Of a stretch of DNA of 43,525 nucleotides, positions 8,292 through 15,102 are shown piece after piece. A model generated the notes under the pieces. That model ran no database searches. It was not told the origin of the DNA and saw only the letters and a program-made list of their open reading frames with translations. Origin of the DNA: Bacteroidota bacterium (lineage in GTDB: Bacteria > Bacteroidota > Bacteroidia > Chitinophagales > Chitinophagaceae); the NCBI GenBank assembly GCA_947460595.1, contig CANHGS010000028.1, forward strand, positions 1 to 43,525, in the 5' to 3' direction. Position 1 is the first letter of the stretch. Each line of letters begins with the position of its first letter. A program made the translations under genes and the position numbers.

Positions 8292-9421
8292 TCTCTAAAC
8301 AACCAAGACCAAGCTTCTGCAAATTCTGTTCTCCAATAAGTTTCATTGTGTTGCCCTAAGGGATTCACCACTTTTCTAATTTGGATGTTTTGCTTTTTGT
8401 CTAAGAGATCTGTCATTTTTTTCATATCGGCTACCATGGTAGCACTTTCTTTTCCACCAGCATAAAAATAGATTTTGGGAGCAGCACTGGGATTGAATTT
8501 TTCAACCTCTGCATATAATTCAGGGGACACCCAAAATGCAGGGGAAAAAAGCAGCCCCCCACCAAAGGATTCTGGGTATTGGGTTATAGCATATAAGCTA
8601 ATCACGGCCCCCATGCTACTACCCCCAAGAAAGTTATTGGCAGCAGACTTTTTAGTCCTGAACTTAGCATCTATAAAGGGTTTCAAAGTATTTACTAGAA
8701 AAGCTGCGTAGTCTTTTCCTTCCCCTATACCATATTGGGCATGGGTATAGGGATTGTATTCTGTCATGCGTTTATTGGCTCCATGATCCACACCAACTAC
8801 TATGCATTCCTTTCCAATTTTTTGTTGCAAACTGTCTAGACATTCATCTATACCCCATTCGCCAAAAGCGGCAGTTTGTTCATTGAAAAGATTTTGACCA
8901 TCTTGTAGGTATAAAACTGGATAGGTTTTACCTGAACTAGCATAACCCTTGGGTAAGTAGACCCAAATTCTACGTTTTCTATTTAATTGGGTTATTGAAA
9001 ATGCGGTATCCAAGATTTTGACTTGTGGGCTGGCAGTATAACGTTTGGGTTTCTCTGGATACTCATCTTTCCAGCCTGCAATAGTTAGGTCCGTAGAGAG
9101 GTCTCCATTCACTTCTAAGACCCTATCTGCAATATCTCTACCATCTGCCGTGGTTTCTACTTTCTCAAACCCACCACGGGTAAATTTAAAGGCATACACA
9201 CCTGCTGCAAGGTCTTTTAGCACCACCGATTTGCGACTACCTCCAAATACTTTTAGTTTATATTTTTCGTCTTTGGGATTCCAATTATTAAAGTTTCCCG
9301 CTACATAGATATCCTCATTCTTTTTGGTTGCCACATCGGTTACCACCAGTCTTACCGTAAACTGGGCAATGGATACCTGTTGCAGCAACACTGCCAATAG
9401 CAATAAAGTCAATTGTTTCAT
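8288..9421 (-). CDS. Secreted esterase D-type hydrolase with N-terminal glycogen-binding-like module
   Basis: A 377-residue exported protein beginning MKQLTLLLLAVLLQQVSIAQ (signal peptide). Residues about 22-120 form an early-set beta-sandwich resembling CBM48/AMPK glycogen-binding modules, with the marker GNFNNWNP at 42-49. Residues about 140-375 are a PF00756-type alpha/beta hydrolase: LQDGQNLF, the nucleophile elbow GGSSMGA with Ser269, and the probable catalytic His358 in GQHNETYW. Related enzymes include feruloyl or acetyl-xylan esterases and siderophore (enterobactin-type) esterases, so the substrate remains open. The start was moved eight codons inside the open frame to the signal peptide. 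It lies downstream of the LolA-like gene but behind a terminator. Confidence 0.8.
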   Translation of the reverse strand: MKQLTLLLLAVLLQQVSIAQFTVRLVVTDVATKKNEDIYVAGNFNNWNPKDEKYKLKVFGGSRKSVVLKDLAAGVYAFKFTRGGFEKVETTADGRDIADRVLEVNGDLSTDLTIAGWKDEYPEKPKRYTASPQVKILDTAFSITQLNRKRRIWVYLPKGYASSGKTYPVLYLQDGQNLFNEQTAAFGEWGIDECLDSLQQKIGKECIVVGVDHGANKRMTEYNPYTHAQYGIGEGKDYAAFLVNTLKPFIDAKFRTKKSAANNFLGGSSMGAVISLYAITQYPESFGGGLLFSPAFWVSPELYAEVEKFNPSAAPKIYFYAGGKESATMVADMKKMTDLLDKKQNIQIRKVVNPLGQHNETYWRTEFAEAWSWLFRD

Positions 9422-9448
9422 AGCCTGAAAGTACAAACAAGGCATAAA

Positions 9449-9476
9449 AAAACCACTTGCTGGAGCAAATGGTTTT
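9449..9476 (-). terminator. Rho-independent terminator of the lolA-like gene
   Basis: AAAACCACTTGC and GCAAATGGTTTT form a 12-position stem with one mismatch around a TGGA loop. On the minus strand it is followed by a run of seven T residues. Confidence 0.75.
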
Positions 9477-9503
9477 CAAAAGAATTGTTATAGTTAATGG
9501 AAA

Positions 9504-10133
9504 TTAATCTAAGATTTCAGCGTCTTTTGGATACTTGGTTCTCACAAATTGAAAATTAGCATCAGGCAAATTAGCAGCCGTATTTAAGTTGCTCAGCACA
9601 AATTCTAGGGTGTTATTGCTTTTGTCTAGGACTTTTGCCTTGGTAATAATGCTTTTGGTTTTGTCTATAAATACATTCACTTTTTGAAAGCTCTTGCGTT
9701 TATCTATAGGAGTCATTTCAATCTCATGAAAATTGCCTGCAGAAGAAACCAATTTGTAATTAAAATCCTTATCATAAAAATTGGACAATAGATTTTGTGG
9801 GCTTAGTGTCTGATTAGACTCTTCCAATAATGACTTGGTAATGGTTTTAGCACCGTCAAAATTATAAATGGTGGCACCATCACAAATAATTTCATTCTTA
9901 CCCTGCTTTAATAGGTATTTCTGTCCTTTTATGGCAATGGTACCGGTTTTAGTGCCATTGTCTTTTCCTTTGGCATTGATAGACTTGATGGTAAAGTTGG
10001 CAGAGATTCCTTTGAATCCTTTCACCTTGGCACTTACTGATTCCAGTACTTTCTTGGCATTGGGGTCATTCTGTGCAAAGAGTTGACTGCAAATAATTAG
10101 AATAGAAAATAGGGGCAAGTAGATTTTTCGCAT
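9504..10133 (-). CDS. LolA-like outer-membrane lipoprotein carrier
   Basis: A 209-residue periplasmic protein beginning MRKIYLPLFSILIICSQLFAQ, a clear signal peptide; this ATG was chosen over one nine codons upstream. The mature part has the LolA-type arrangement: an N-terminal helix (VLESVSAKVKGFKGISANFTI), then an antiparallel half-barrel with KGQKYLLKQGKNEIICDGATIYNF and the C-terminal TAANLPDANFQF segment. LolA shuttles lipoproteins from the inner-membrane LolCDE complex to the outer membrane. Bacteroidota often carry several LolA-like paralogues of uncertain specificity. The gene lies downstream of ftsK on the same strand, the ftsK-lolA order known from many bacteria. It also has its own -7 box. 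Confidence 0.85.
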   Translation of the reverse strand: MRKIYLPLFSILIICSQLFAQNDPNAKKVLESVSAKVKGFKGISANFTIKSINAKGKDNGTKTGTIAIKGQKYLLKQGKNEIICDGATIYNFDGAKTITKSLLEESNQTLSPQNLLSNFYDKDFNYKLVSSAGNFHEIEMTPIDKRKSFQKVNVFIDKTKSIITKAKVLDKSNNTLEFVLSNLNTAANLPDANFQFVRTKYPKDAEILD

Positions 10134-10149
10134 AGTCTTATTTCTGGCG

Positions 10150-10157
10150 CAAATATA
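10150..10157 (-). promoter_or_regulatory. -7 promoter box for the lolA-like gene
   Basis: TATATTTG on the minus strand lies 16 bases upstream of the ATG, with a predicted leader of about 10 bases. TTG-containing sequence lies upstream, but the spacing to a -33 element is not clear. Confidence 0.45.
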
Positions 10158-10261
10158 CAACTTCCAAGGTTTGGGAAATAAGATGCGCCTTAAAGCTTTT
10201 GACTAATCGGTTTTCTACAAGTTTAAATCGGTCAACAGGGTTAACAGTTACTTATAAAAAA

Positions 10262-12847
10262 CTACAATGAATCTAAGTATTGCTCTAATTCCATTTCTGT
10301 TTTAAACCTTACTTCTCTGGCTTTTGAGCCTTGGTTAGGCCCTACAATTCCTGAGGCTTCCAGTTGATCCATCAACCTTCCAGCTCTGTTATAACCCAGT
10401 TTCATCCTGCGTTGAATGAGAGAGGTAGAGCCAATGCCACTTTGAACAATTAATCGGGCTGCGTCTTCAAACAATGGGTCACGGTCTCCACTGTCAAAAT
10501 CTTTTCCTTCCAAGTCTTTTTCATCTACATACTCTGGCAATAAGAATGCTTGTGGATAGCCTTGTTGGGCTTCAATAAAGGCACAGACTTTCTCCACTTC
10601 TGGGGTATCTACAAAAGCGCATTGCAAACGAGTAATTTCTCCGTTGTAGCTAATAAGCATATCGCCCTTACCAATCAATTGCTCCGCACCACCAGCATCC
10701 AAAATGGTTCTACTATCAATTTTAGAAGAAACCTTAAACGCAATACGTGCGGGGAAGTTGGCCTTGATGGTACCTGTAATAATGTTCACTGACGGTCTTT
10801 GCGTAGCAATGATTAAGTGGATTCCAATAGCACGAGCCAGCTGCGCTAAACGGGCAATAGGCATTTCAACTTCTTTACCCGCAGTCATGATTAAGTCTGC
10901 AAACTCATCCACCACCAAGACTATGAATGGCAAGTATTGGTGTCCTTTTTCAGGGTTGAGCTTGCGCGATGTAAACTTCTCATTGTACTCTTTGATATTT
11001 CTACAACCTGCCTCTTTGAGTAGGTCATAACGCGTATCCATTTCTATACAAAGCGCGTTTAGGGTATGCACTACTTTTTTGGTGTCGGTGATAATAGACT
11101 CTTCTTCACCTGGCAATTTGGCCAAGAAATGTTTTTCAATGACCCTATACAAACTCAATTCAACTTTCTTGGGATCTACCAATACAAACTTTAATTGAGA
11201 TGGATGTTTCTTATACAAAAGTGATACCAAGAGGGTATTAATACCCACAGACTTACCCTGACCTGTAGCACCCGCCATGAGCAAGTGTGGCATGGCTGCT
11301 AGGTCAACAATAAAATTCTCGTTGTCAATTTTTTTACCAATGGCAATGGGCAGTGAGAAACTATTGTTTTGGAATTTTTCAGAAGCCAATAAGGTTTTCA
11401 TACTCACCACACTCTTGCGCACATTGGGCACTTCAATTCCAATGGTACCTTTTCCTGGAATGGGTGCAATAATACGAATACCAAGTGCTGCCAAGCTTAG
11501 TGCAATATCATCTTCCAGATTTTTAATCCTACTAATCCTTACCCCTGGAGCTGGTACAATTTCATATAAAGTAACTGTTGGACCAACTGTGGCTGCAATT
11601 CTCTGAATGGCAATATCGTAGTTCTTGAGGGTTGCAATAATTTGATTCTTGTGCGTCTCTAACTCTGCTGGATCATGCACAATTTTTTCACTGCCATGTG
11701 TCTCCAATAAGTCCAATGTTGGGTACTTGTAATTCTTTAAATCCAAAGTAACATCATACTTGGTTCCAATAGATCCCACTGCTGCTTTAGCGGAGAAACT
11801 TGGTTCTTCCGGGGTGGGAACTGCTTTTATTTCTAGTTCTACATCTTGGTTAACAGATTCCCTGGATGTGTTTTTAGAAACTGTAATTGGGGCTACAGTA
11901 ATGGGTGGAATATCAGCCACAAATGGGGCTTCTATCTCCGATTCCTCTATTTCTTCATCTGCCTCACTTTCTTCAATTACCGCATCCTCTCTTTCTAAAA
12001 TCTCAAACTCATTCATGGGATTAGCCTGCTCTTCTGATTCTTTTACTTGCAATAAAGTGCTACCCTCTCCTTTTAAACTATTGCCTTTTGCTGTCTCTTG
12101 GGCTTCATGAATAAATAATTTGGCTTCTGTTCCTAGCGCGTCCCACTCTTTAAATACAGGGGTTTCGTCATCCGTAATATCGGGCATGGAGCCAGCAATG
12201 GGCCCTTCAGCTGATTTTTTAAAATTCCATTCCGGCAAATGAAAGTTGGGATTAAAGCGCCAAATCACATAACTAAAGACAGCCATGGCTAGAAGGGCTC
12301 CTGTACCAAATTGCCCCAACCATTTTACAAACCAGTCAGATGCTAATTCTCCAACGGCACCTCCCCAAGAAAATGCGGATCCGCTGCATGCAAAAGCCGC
12401 AGCCATACTCAACAACAATAATCCAACCAATACATATTTGATATTCCTCACCAGTTTGAATATTTTCTTATCAAACAAAAGGTTCATACCAAGTACAAAA
12501 AAGAAAGTGCAAAACAAATAGGATGCTATTCCAAAACCCCTGAAAATGAGTGTGTGTGCAGTATAGGCCCCTAATACACCTAAGAGATTGGTGACTTTCA
12601 CATCGGTGGTTGCAAAGATTTTTACGCCAAATTGGTGAACCACGTCTTGGTCTTCTTGCCAAGTAAACAAATAAGAAGTAAAAGCAATGAAAAGAAATAC
12701 GGCAGTCAATAGACTTGCTGCGCCTGCAATTTTACCCGTGCGTTCATCCTTCACTACTTCCGCAACGGTTACTACCGCTTCTTTGTCTGAAGTGAGTTCT
12801 TCTGGGTCCGGTGGTGGCGGCGTTTTCTTTTTTAAACTATTGGCCAT
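10262..12847 (-). CDS. ftsK: DNA translocase FtsK
   Basis: A septal, membrane-anchored ATPase that pumps DNA and helps resolve chromosome dimers at division. The 861 residues show the full FtsK/SpoIIIE plan: four or five membrane helices in about 40-200, an acidic low-complexity linker (about 215-350, rich in Glu and Ser), and the alpha and beta motor domains (about 370-760) with Walker A GATGQGKS at 526-533 and Walker B VLVVDEFADL at 643-652. A C-terminal gamma winged-helix (about 793-850) carries the GSTSLIQRRMKLGYNRAG core that reads orienting sequences. The short linker is typical of Bacteroidota. The -7 box sits almost on the ATG, predicting a leaderless mRNA. The LolA-like gene follows 128 bases downstream. 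Confidence 0.95.
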   Translation of the reverse strand: MANSLKKKTPPPPDPEELTSDKEAVVTVAEVVKDERTGKIAGAASLLTAVFLFIAFTSYLFTWQEDQDVVHQFGVKIFATTDVKVTNLLGVLGAYTAHTLIFRGFGIASYLFCTFFFVLGMNLLFDKKIFKLVRNIKYVLVGLLLLSMAAAFACSGSAFSWGGAVGELASDWFVKWLGQFGTGALLAMAVFSYVIWRFNPNFHLPEWNFKKSAEGPIAGSMPDITDDETPVFKEWDALGTEAKLFIHEAQETAKGNSLKGEGSTLLQVKESEEQANPMNEFEILEREDAVIEESEADEEIEESEIEAPFVADIPPITVAPITVSKNTSRESVNQDVELEIKAVPTPEEPSFSAKAAVGSIGTKYDVTLDLKNYKYPTLDLLETHGSEKIVHDPAELETHKNQIIATLKNYDIAIQRIAATVGPTVTLYEIVPAPGVRISRIKNLEDDIALSLAALGIRIIAPIPGKGTIGIEVPNVRKSVVSMKTLLASEKFQNNSFSLPIAIGKKIDNENFIVDLAAMPHLLMAGATGQGKSVGINTLLVSLLYKKHPSQLKFVLVDPKKVELSLYRVIEKHFLAKLPGEEESIITDTKKVVHTLNALCIEMDTRYDLLKEAGCRNIKEYNEKFTSRKLNPEKGHQYLPFIVLVVDEFADLIMTAGKEVEMPIARLAQLARAIGIHLIIATQRPSVNIITGTIKANFPARIAFKVSSKIDSRTILDAGGAEQLIGKGDMLISYNGEITRLQCAFVDTPEVEKVCAFIEAQQGYPQAFLLPEYVDEKDLEGKDFDSGDRDPLFEDAARLIVQSGIGSTSLIQRRMKLGYNRAGRLMDQLEASGIVGPNQGSKAREVRFKTEMELEQYLDSL

Positions 12848-12852
12848 GTAAA

Positions 12853-12860
12853 CAAATATA
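12853..12860 (-). promoter_or_regulatory. -7 promoter box immediately upstream of ftsK
   Basis: TATATTTG on the minus strand is separated from the ATG by only five bases (TTTAC). Using the seven-base spacing seen at ssrA, transcription would start within or next to the start codon. Confidence 0.45.
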
Positions 12861-12863
12861 AGC

Positions 12864-12879
12864 TATGCTTACAAGCATA
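12864..12879. promoter_or_regulatory. Perfect inverted repeat in the ftsK promoter region (possible operator)
   Basis: TATGCTT and AAGCATA are separated by two bases and lie just upstream of the ftsK -7 box, between the expected -33 and -7 positions. A dimeric regulator could bind here, or it may be a weak hairpin at the end of the upstream transcript; no T-tract follows. Confidence 0.3.
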
Positions 12880-12938
12880 TAACTGAGCCTGCAGGGATGT
12901 GCAAAACTGGCACACGGCGTCTATAGTTTTCCACTATA

Positions 12939-13325
12939 TCAGCCTTTTTTAACGGTCCAGGCCAGTTGTAGCCAACCTGAAATGAAGAACGCCCCCCCAA
13001 CAGGTGTAAAAAGACCCGCATGTTTGAGCCATTCTATTCCAGTGGCGGCTTTGATAGTTAAAATATACAATGACCCACTAAAGAAAGCCATGCCCATTAT
13101 AAAAAAGGCACAGGCATTGATCAAAGATTGAGTAGGATATTTCTCATAGAGCATGGCAGTGATAGCAAGTGCAAAAACATGGTAGAATTGATACCTAACA
13201 GCTGTTTCATAAATGGCTAATGCCTCTGAAGGAACTATTGCTTTTAATGCGTGTGCACCAAAAGCCCCCATAGCAACCGTTAGGGCACCTAAAATAGCGG
13301 CGGTTATGAAAAATGGTTTATGCAT
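12939..13325 (-). CDS. DUF423 family membrane protein
   Basis: A 128-residue integral membrane protein with four predicted helices. The N-terminal segment contains ALTVAMGAFGAHALK, the hallmark of the DUF423 (YgdD) family, and the middle has YQFYHVFALAITAMLYEK and a small-residue-rich helix (MGMAFFSGSLYIL). The family is widespread but its biochemical role is unknown. The start overlaps the end of aroK by eight bases, so translation is probably coupled to aroK. No residue pattern suggests an enzyme or channel with confidence. Confidence 0.85.
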   Translation of the reverse strand: MHKPFFITAAILGALTVAMGAFGAHALKAIVPSEALAIYETAVRYQFYHVFALAITAMLYEKYPTQSLINACAFFIMGMAFFSGSLYILTIKAATGIEWLKHAGLFTPVGGAFFISGWLQLAWTVKKG

Positions 13326-13857
13326 ATTCTTGGATGATTTTTAGAATTGTCTTTTCATTAATCTGAGACTCTTTTAGATGAATGTTGGCTTGCTGATAGA
13401 ATCCCATCCGTTCCTCTCTTTTCTTTATTAGAAAGTCTGCCAATGCAGCATCACTCAAATCTTTGATCAAAGGCCGATGGTCTTTTTCTGGCAACAACCT
13501 TTGCACTAGGGTTGGTATATCTGAATCAATCCAAATGGTCAGTCCCTGTTTGTTCATCCATTCCATGTTCTCCAGAAAACAGGGAGTTCCTCCTCCGGTA
13601 GCCAACACAAAAGCTTTTTTCTCTTTGAACCAGCGTAAGACTTTGGCCTCTTGTTTTCTAAAGTATTCCTCTCCGTCTTCTGCAAAGATTTCAGCAATGG
13701 TTTTTTCTTCATTGGATTCAATCAAAAAATCCAAATCGTATCCGCCGGTTTTGAATTTTTTAGACAACCATTTTGACCAATAAGATTTTCCAGAACCCAT
13801 CATTCCAACTAAGAATATTTTGGGGCCTTTTACTGGGGCTTCATTAGCTTGCTCCAT
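13318..13857 (-). CDS. aroK: Shikimate kinase
   Basis: The cytoplasmic enzyme that phosphorylates shikimate with ATP, the fifth step of the shikimate pathway to aromatic amino acids. Walker A is GMMGSGKS near residue 20; the shikimate-binding DLDFLIE, the FRKQEAKVL arginine and the GGGTPC loop follow in order, then the lid region with DHRPLI. The 179-residue form starts at MEQANEAPVKGPK, one base after the stop of the dehydrogenase gene upstream. An ATG five codons earlier would overlap that gene by 14 bases and remains possible. The short acidic-neutral N-terminal extension before GPKIFLVG is slightly longer than usual. It probably shares a transcript with the acyl-CoA dehydrogenase and the DUF423 gene. 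Confidence 0.92.
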   Translation of the reverse strand: MEQANEAPVKGPKIFLVGMMGSGKSYWSKWLSKKFKTGGYDLDFLIESNEEKTIAEIFAEDGEEYFRKQEAKVLRWFKEKKAFVLATGGGTPCFLENMEWMNKQGLTIWIDSDIPTLVQRLLPEKDHRPLIKDLSDAALADFLIKKREERMGFYQQANIHLKESQINEKTILKIIQEYA

Positions 13858-13858
13858 T

Positions 13859-15043
13859 TTATTTAAATGCATTAAACCCTGTAATGTCCATACCCGTAAT
13901 CAACAAATGAATATCGTGCGTGCCTTCATAGGTAATCACACTTTCTAGATTCATCATATGACGCATGATGCTATATTCCCCTGTAATACCCATGCCACCC
14001 AACATTTGCCTAGCATCTCGGGCAATATTGGTAGCTATTTCACAACTATTTCTTTTGGCCATACTTACTTGTTGAGGGGTGGCCCTTCCTTCATTCATTA
14101 ATACGCCTAAACGCCATACCAGTAACTGTGCCTTGGTGATTTCTGTAATCATTTCGGCCAACTTTTTTTGTTGTAATTGAAAACCACCAATGGGTCTGTC
14201 AAATTGTATGCGTTCCTGGCTATATCGCAACGCAGTATCATAGCAATCCATGGCAGCCCCTAATGCGCCCCATGCAATCCCATAACGCGCTTTAGACAAA
14301 CAGCCCAAGGGACCTTTTAATCCGCGCACATTGGGTAAGATATTTTCTTTGGGAACTTTTACATTGTCAAAAACCAATTCACCAGTGGCACTGGCGCGTA
14401 AGCTCCATTTACCATGCGTAGTTGGCGTGCTAAACCCTTTCATTCCTCGCTCAACAATCACACCTGTAATCACCCCTTTCTCATCTTTGGCCCATACCAC
14501 GGCTACTTGTGCAAAGGGGGCATTGCTGATCCACATTTTGGCACCATTCAAAATCACATGGTCTCCAGCGTCTTTGATATTGGTTAACATGCCAGAAGGA
14601 TTGCTTCCATGATCTGGTTCGGTTAATCCAAAACAACCCAGCCATTCTCCGCTAGCTAATTTGGGAAGGTATTTATTGCGTTGTTCCTCATTTCCATAGG
14701 CATAAATAGGATACATAACCAAGGATCCTTGCACACTTGCTGTGCTTCGGATACCACTATCGCCTCGCTCTAATTCCTGCATCATGAGACCATAACTGAT
14801 ATAGTCTAATCCGCCACCGCCATATTGCTCCGGTACGGTTGGGCCAAAACAACCCATATCGCCCAATTGCTTAACCACCTGACTGGGAAACTCTGCCCTT
14901 TGCGCATAGTCTTCAATGATGGGTGAAATTTCTTTTTTTACATAATCCCTAACTGACGCTCTAATTAATCGTTGTTCCTCTGTTAATAACTCATCTAACA
15001 GATAATAATCAGGCGATTGAAACAAATCGGTTCTGGCAGCCAT
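13859..15043 (-). CDS. gcdH: Glutaryl-CoA dehydrogenase-type acyl-CoA dehydrogenase
   Basis: A flavoprotein that oxidises and decarboxylates glutaryl-CoA to crotonyl-CoA, the shared lower step of lysine and tryptophan breakdown. The 394 residues cover the N-terminal helical, central beta and C-terminal helical domains of the family. GCDH-like signatures are RGDSGIRSTASVQGSLVMYPIY near residue 95 (shown in part), FGLTEPDHGSNP near 138 and, at the C-terminus, the catalytic glutamate in YEGTHDIH near 375. The segment ARQMLGGMGITGEY precedes it. Glutaryl-CoA specificity, rather than a general short-chain enzyme, rests on these motifs. Tryptophan dioxygenase and kynureninase nearby fit the same pathway. 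It lies upstream of aroK on the same strand with nearly no gap. Confidence 0.85.
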   Translation of the reverse strand: MAARTDLFQSPDYYLLDELLTEEQRLIRASVRDYVKKEISPIIEDYAQRAEFPSQVVKQLGDMGCFGPTVPEQYGGGGLDYISYGLMMQELERGDSGIRSTASVQGSLVMYPIYAYGNEEQRNKYLPKLASGEWLGCFGLTEPDHGSNPSGMLTNIKDAGDHVILNGAKMWISNAPFAQVAVVWAKDEKGVITGVIVERGMKGFSTPTTHGKWSLRASATGELVFDNVKVPKENILPNVRGLKGPLGCLSKARYGIAWGALGAAMDCYDTALRYSQERIQFDRPIGGFQLQQKKLAEMITEITKAQLLVWRLGVLMNEGRATPQQVSMAKRNSCEIATNIARDARQMLGGMGITGEYSIMRHMMNLESVITYEGTHDIHLLITGMDITGFNAFK

Positions 15044-15071
15044 ACGTTACAATTTTAATGGGCTAATACTG

Positions 15072-15079
15072 CAAAAATA
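15072..15079 (-). promoter_or_regulatory. Probable -7 promoter box for gcdH-aroK
   Basis: TATTTTTG on the minus strand lies 28 bases upstream of the gcdH ATG and fits TAnnTTTG, giving a leader of about 22 bases. No clear -33 element. Confidence 0.4.
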
Positions 15080-15102
15080 CTACAGGCTTAATGATTGAGC
15101 CC

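Noticed and set aside
10704..12110. Four plus-strand open frames of 108-116 codons across ftsK
   Set aside because: All lie antisense to the FtsK motor and linker coding region; their peptides are low-complexity complements of the acidic linker or conserved motor.
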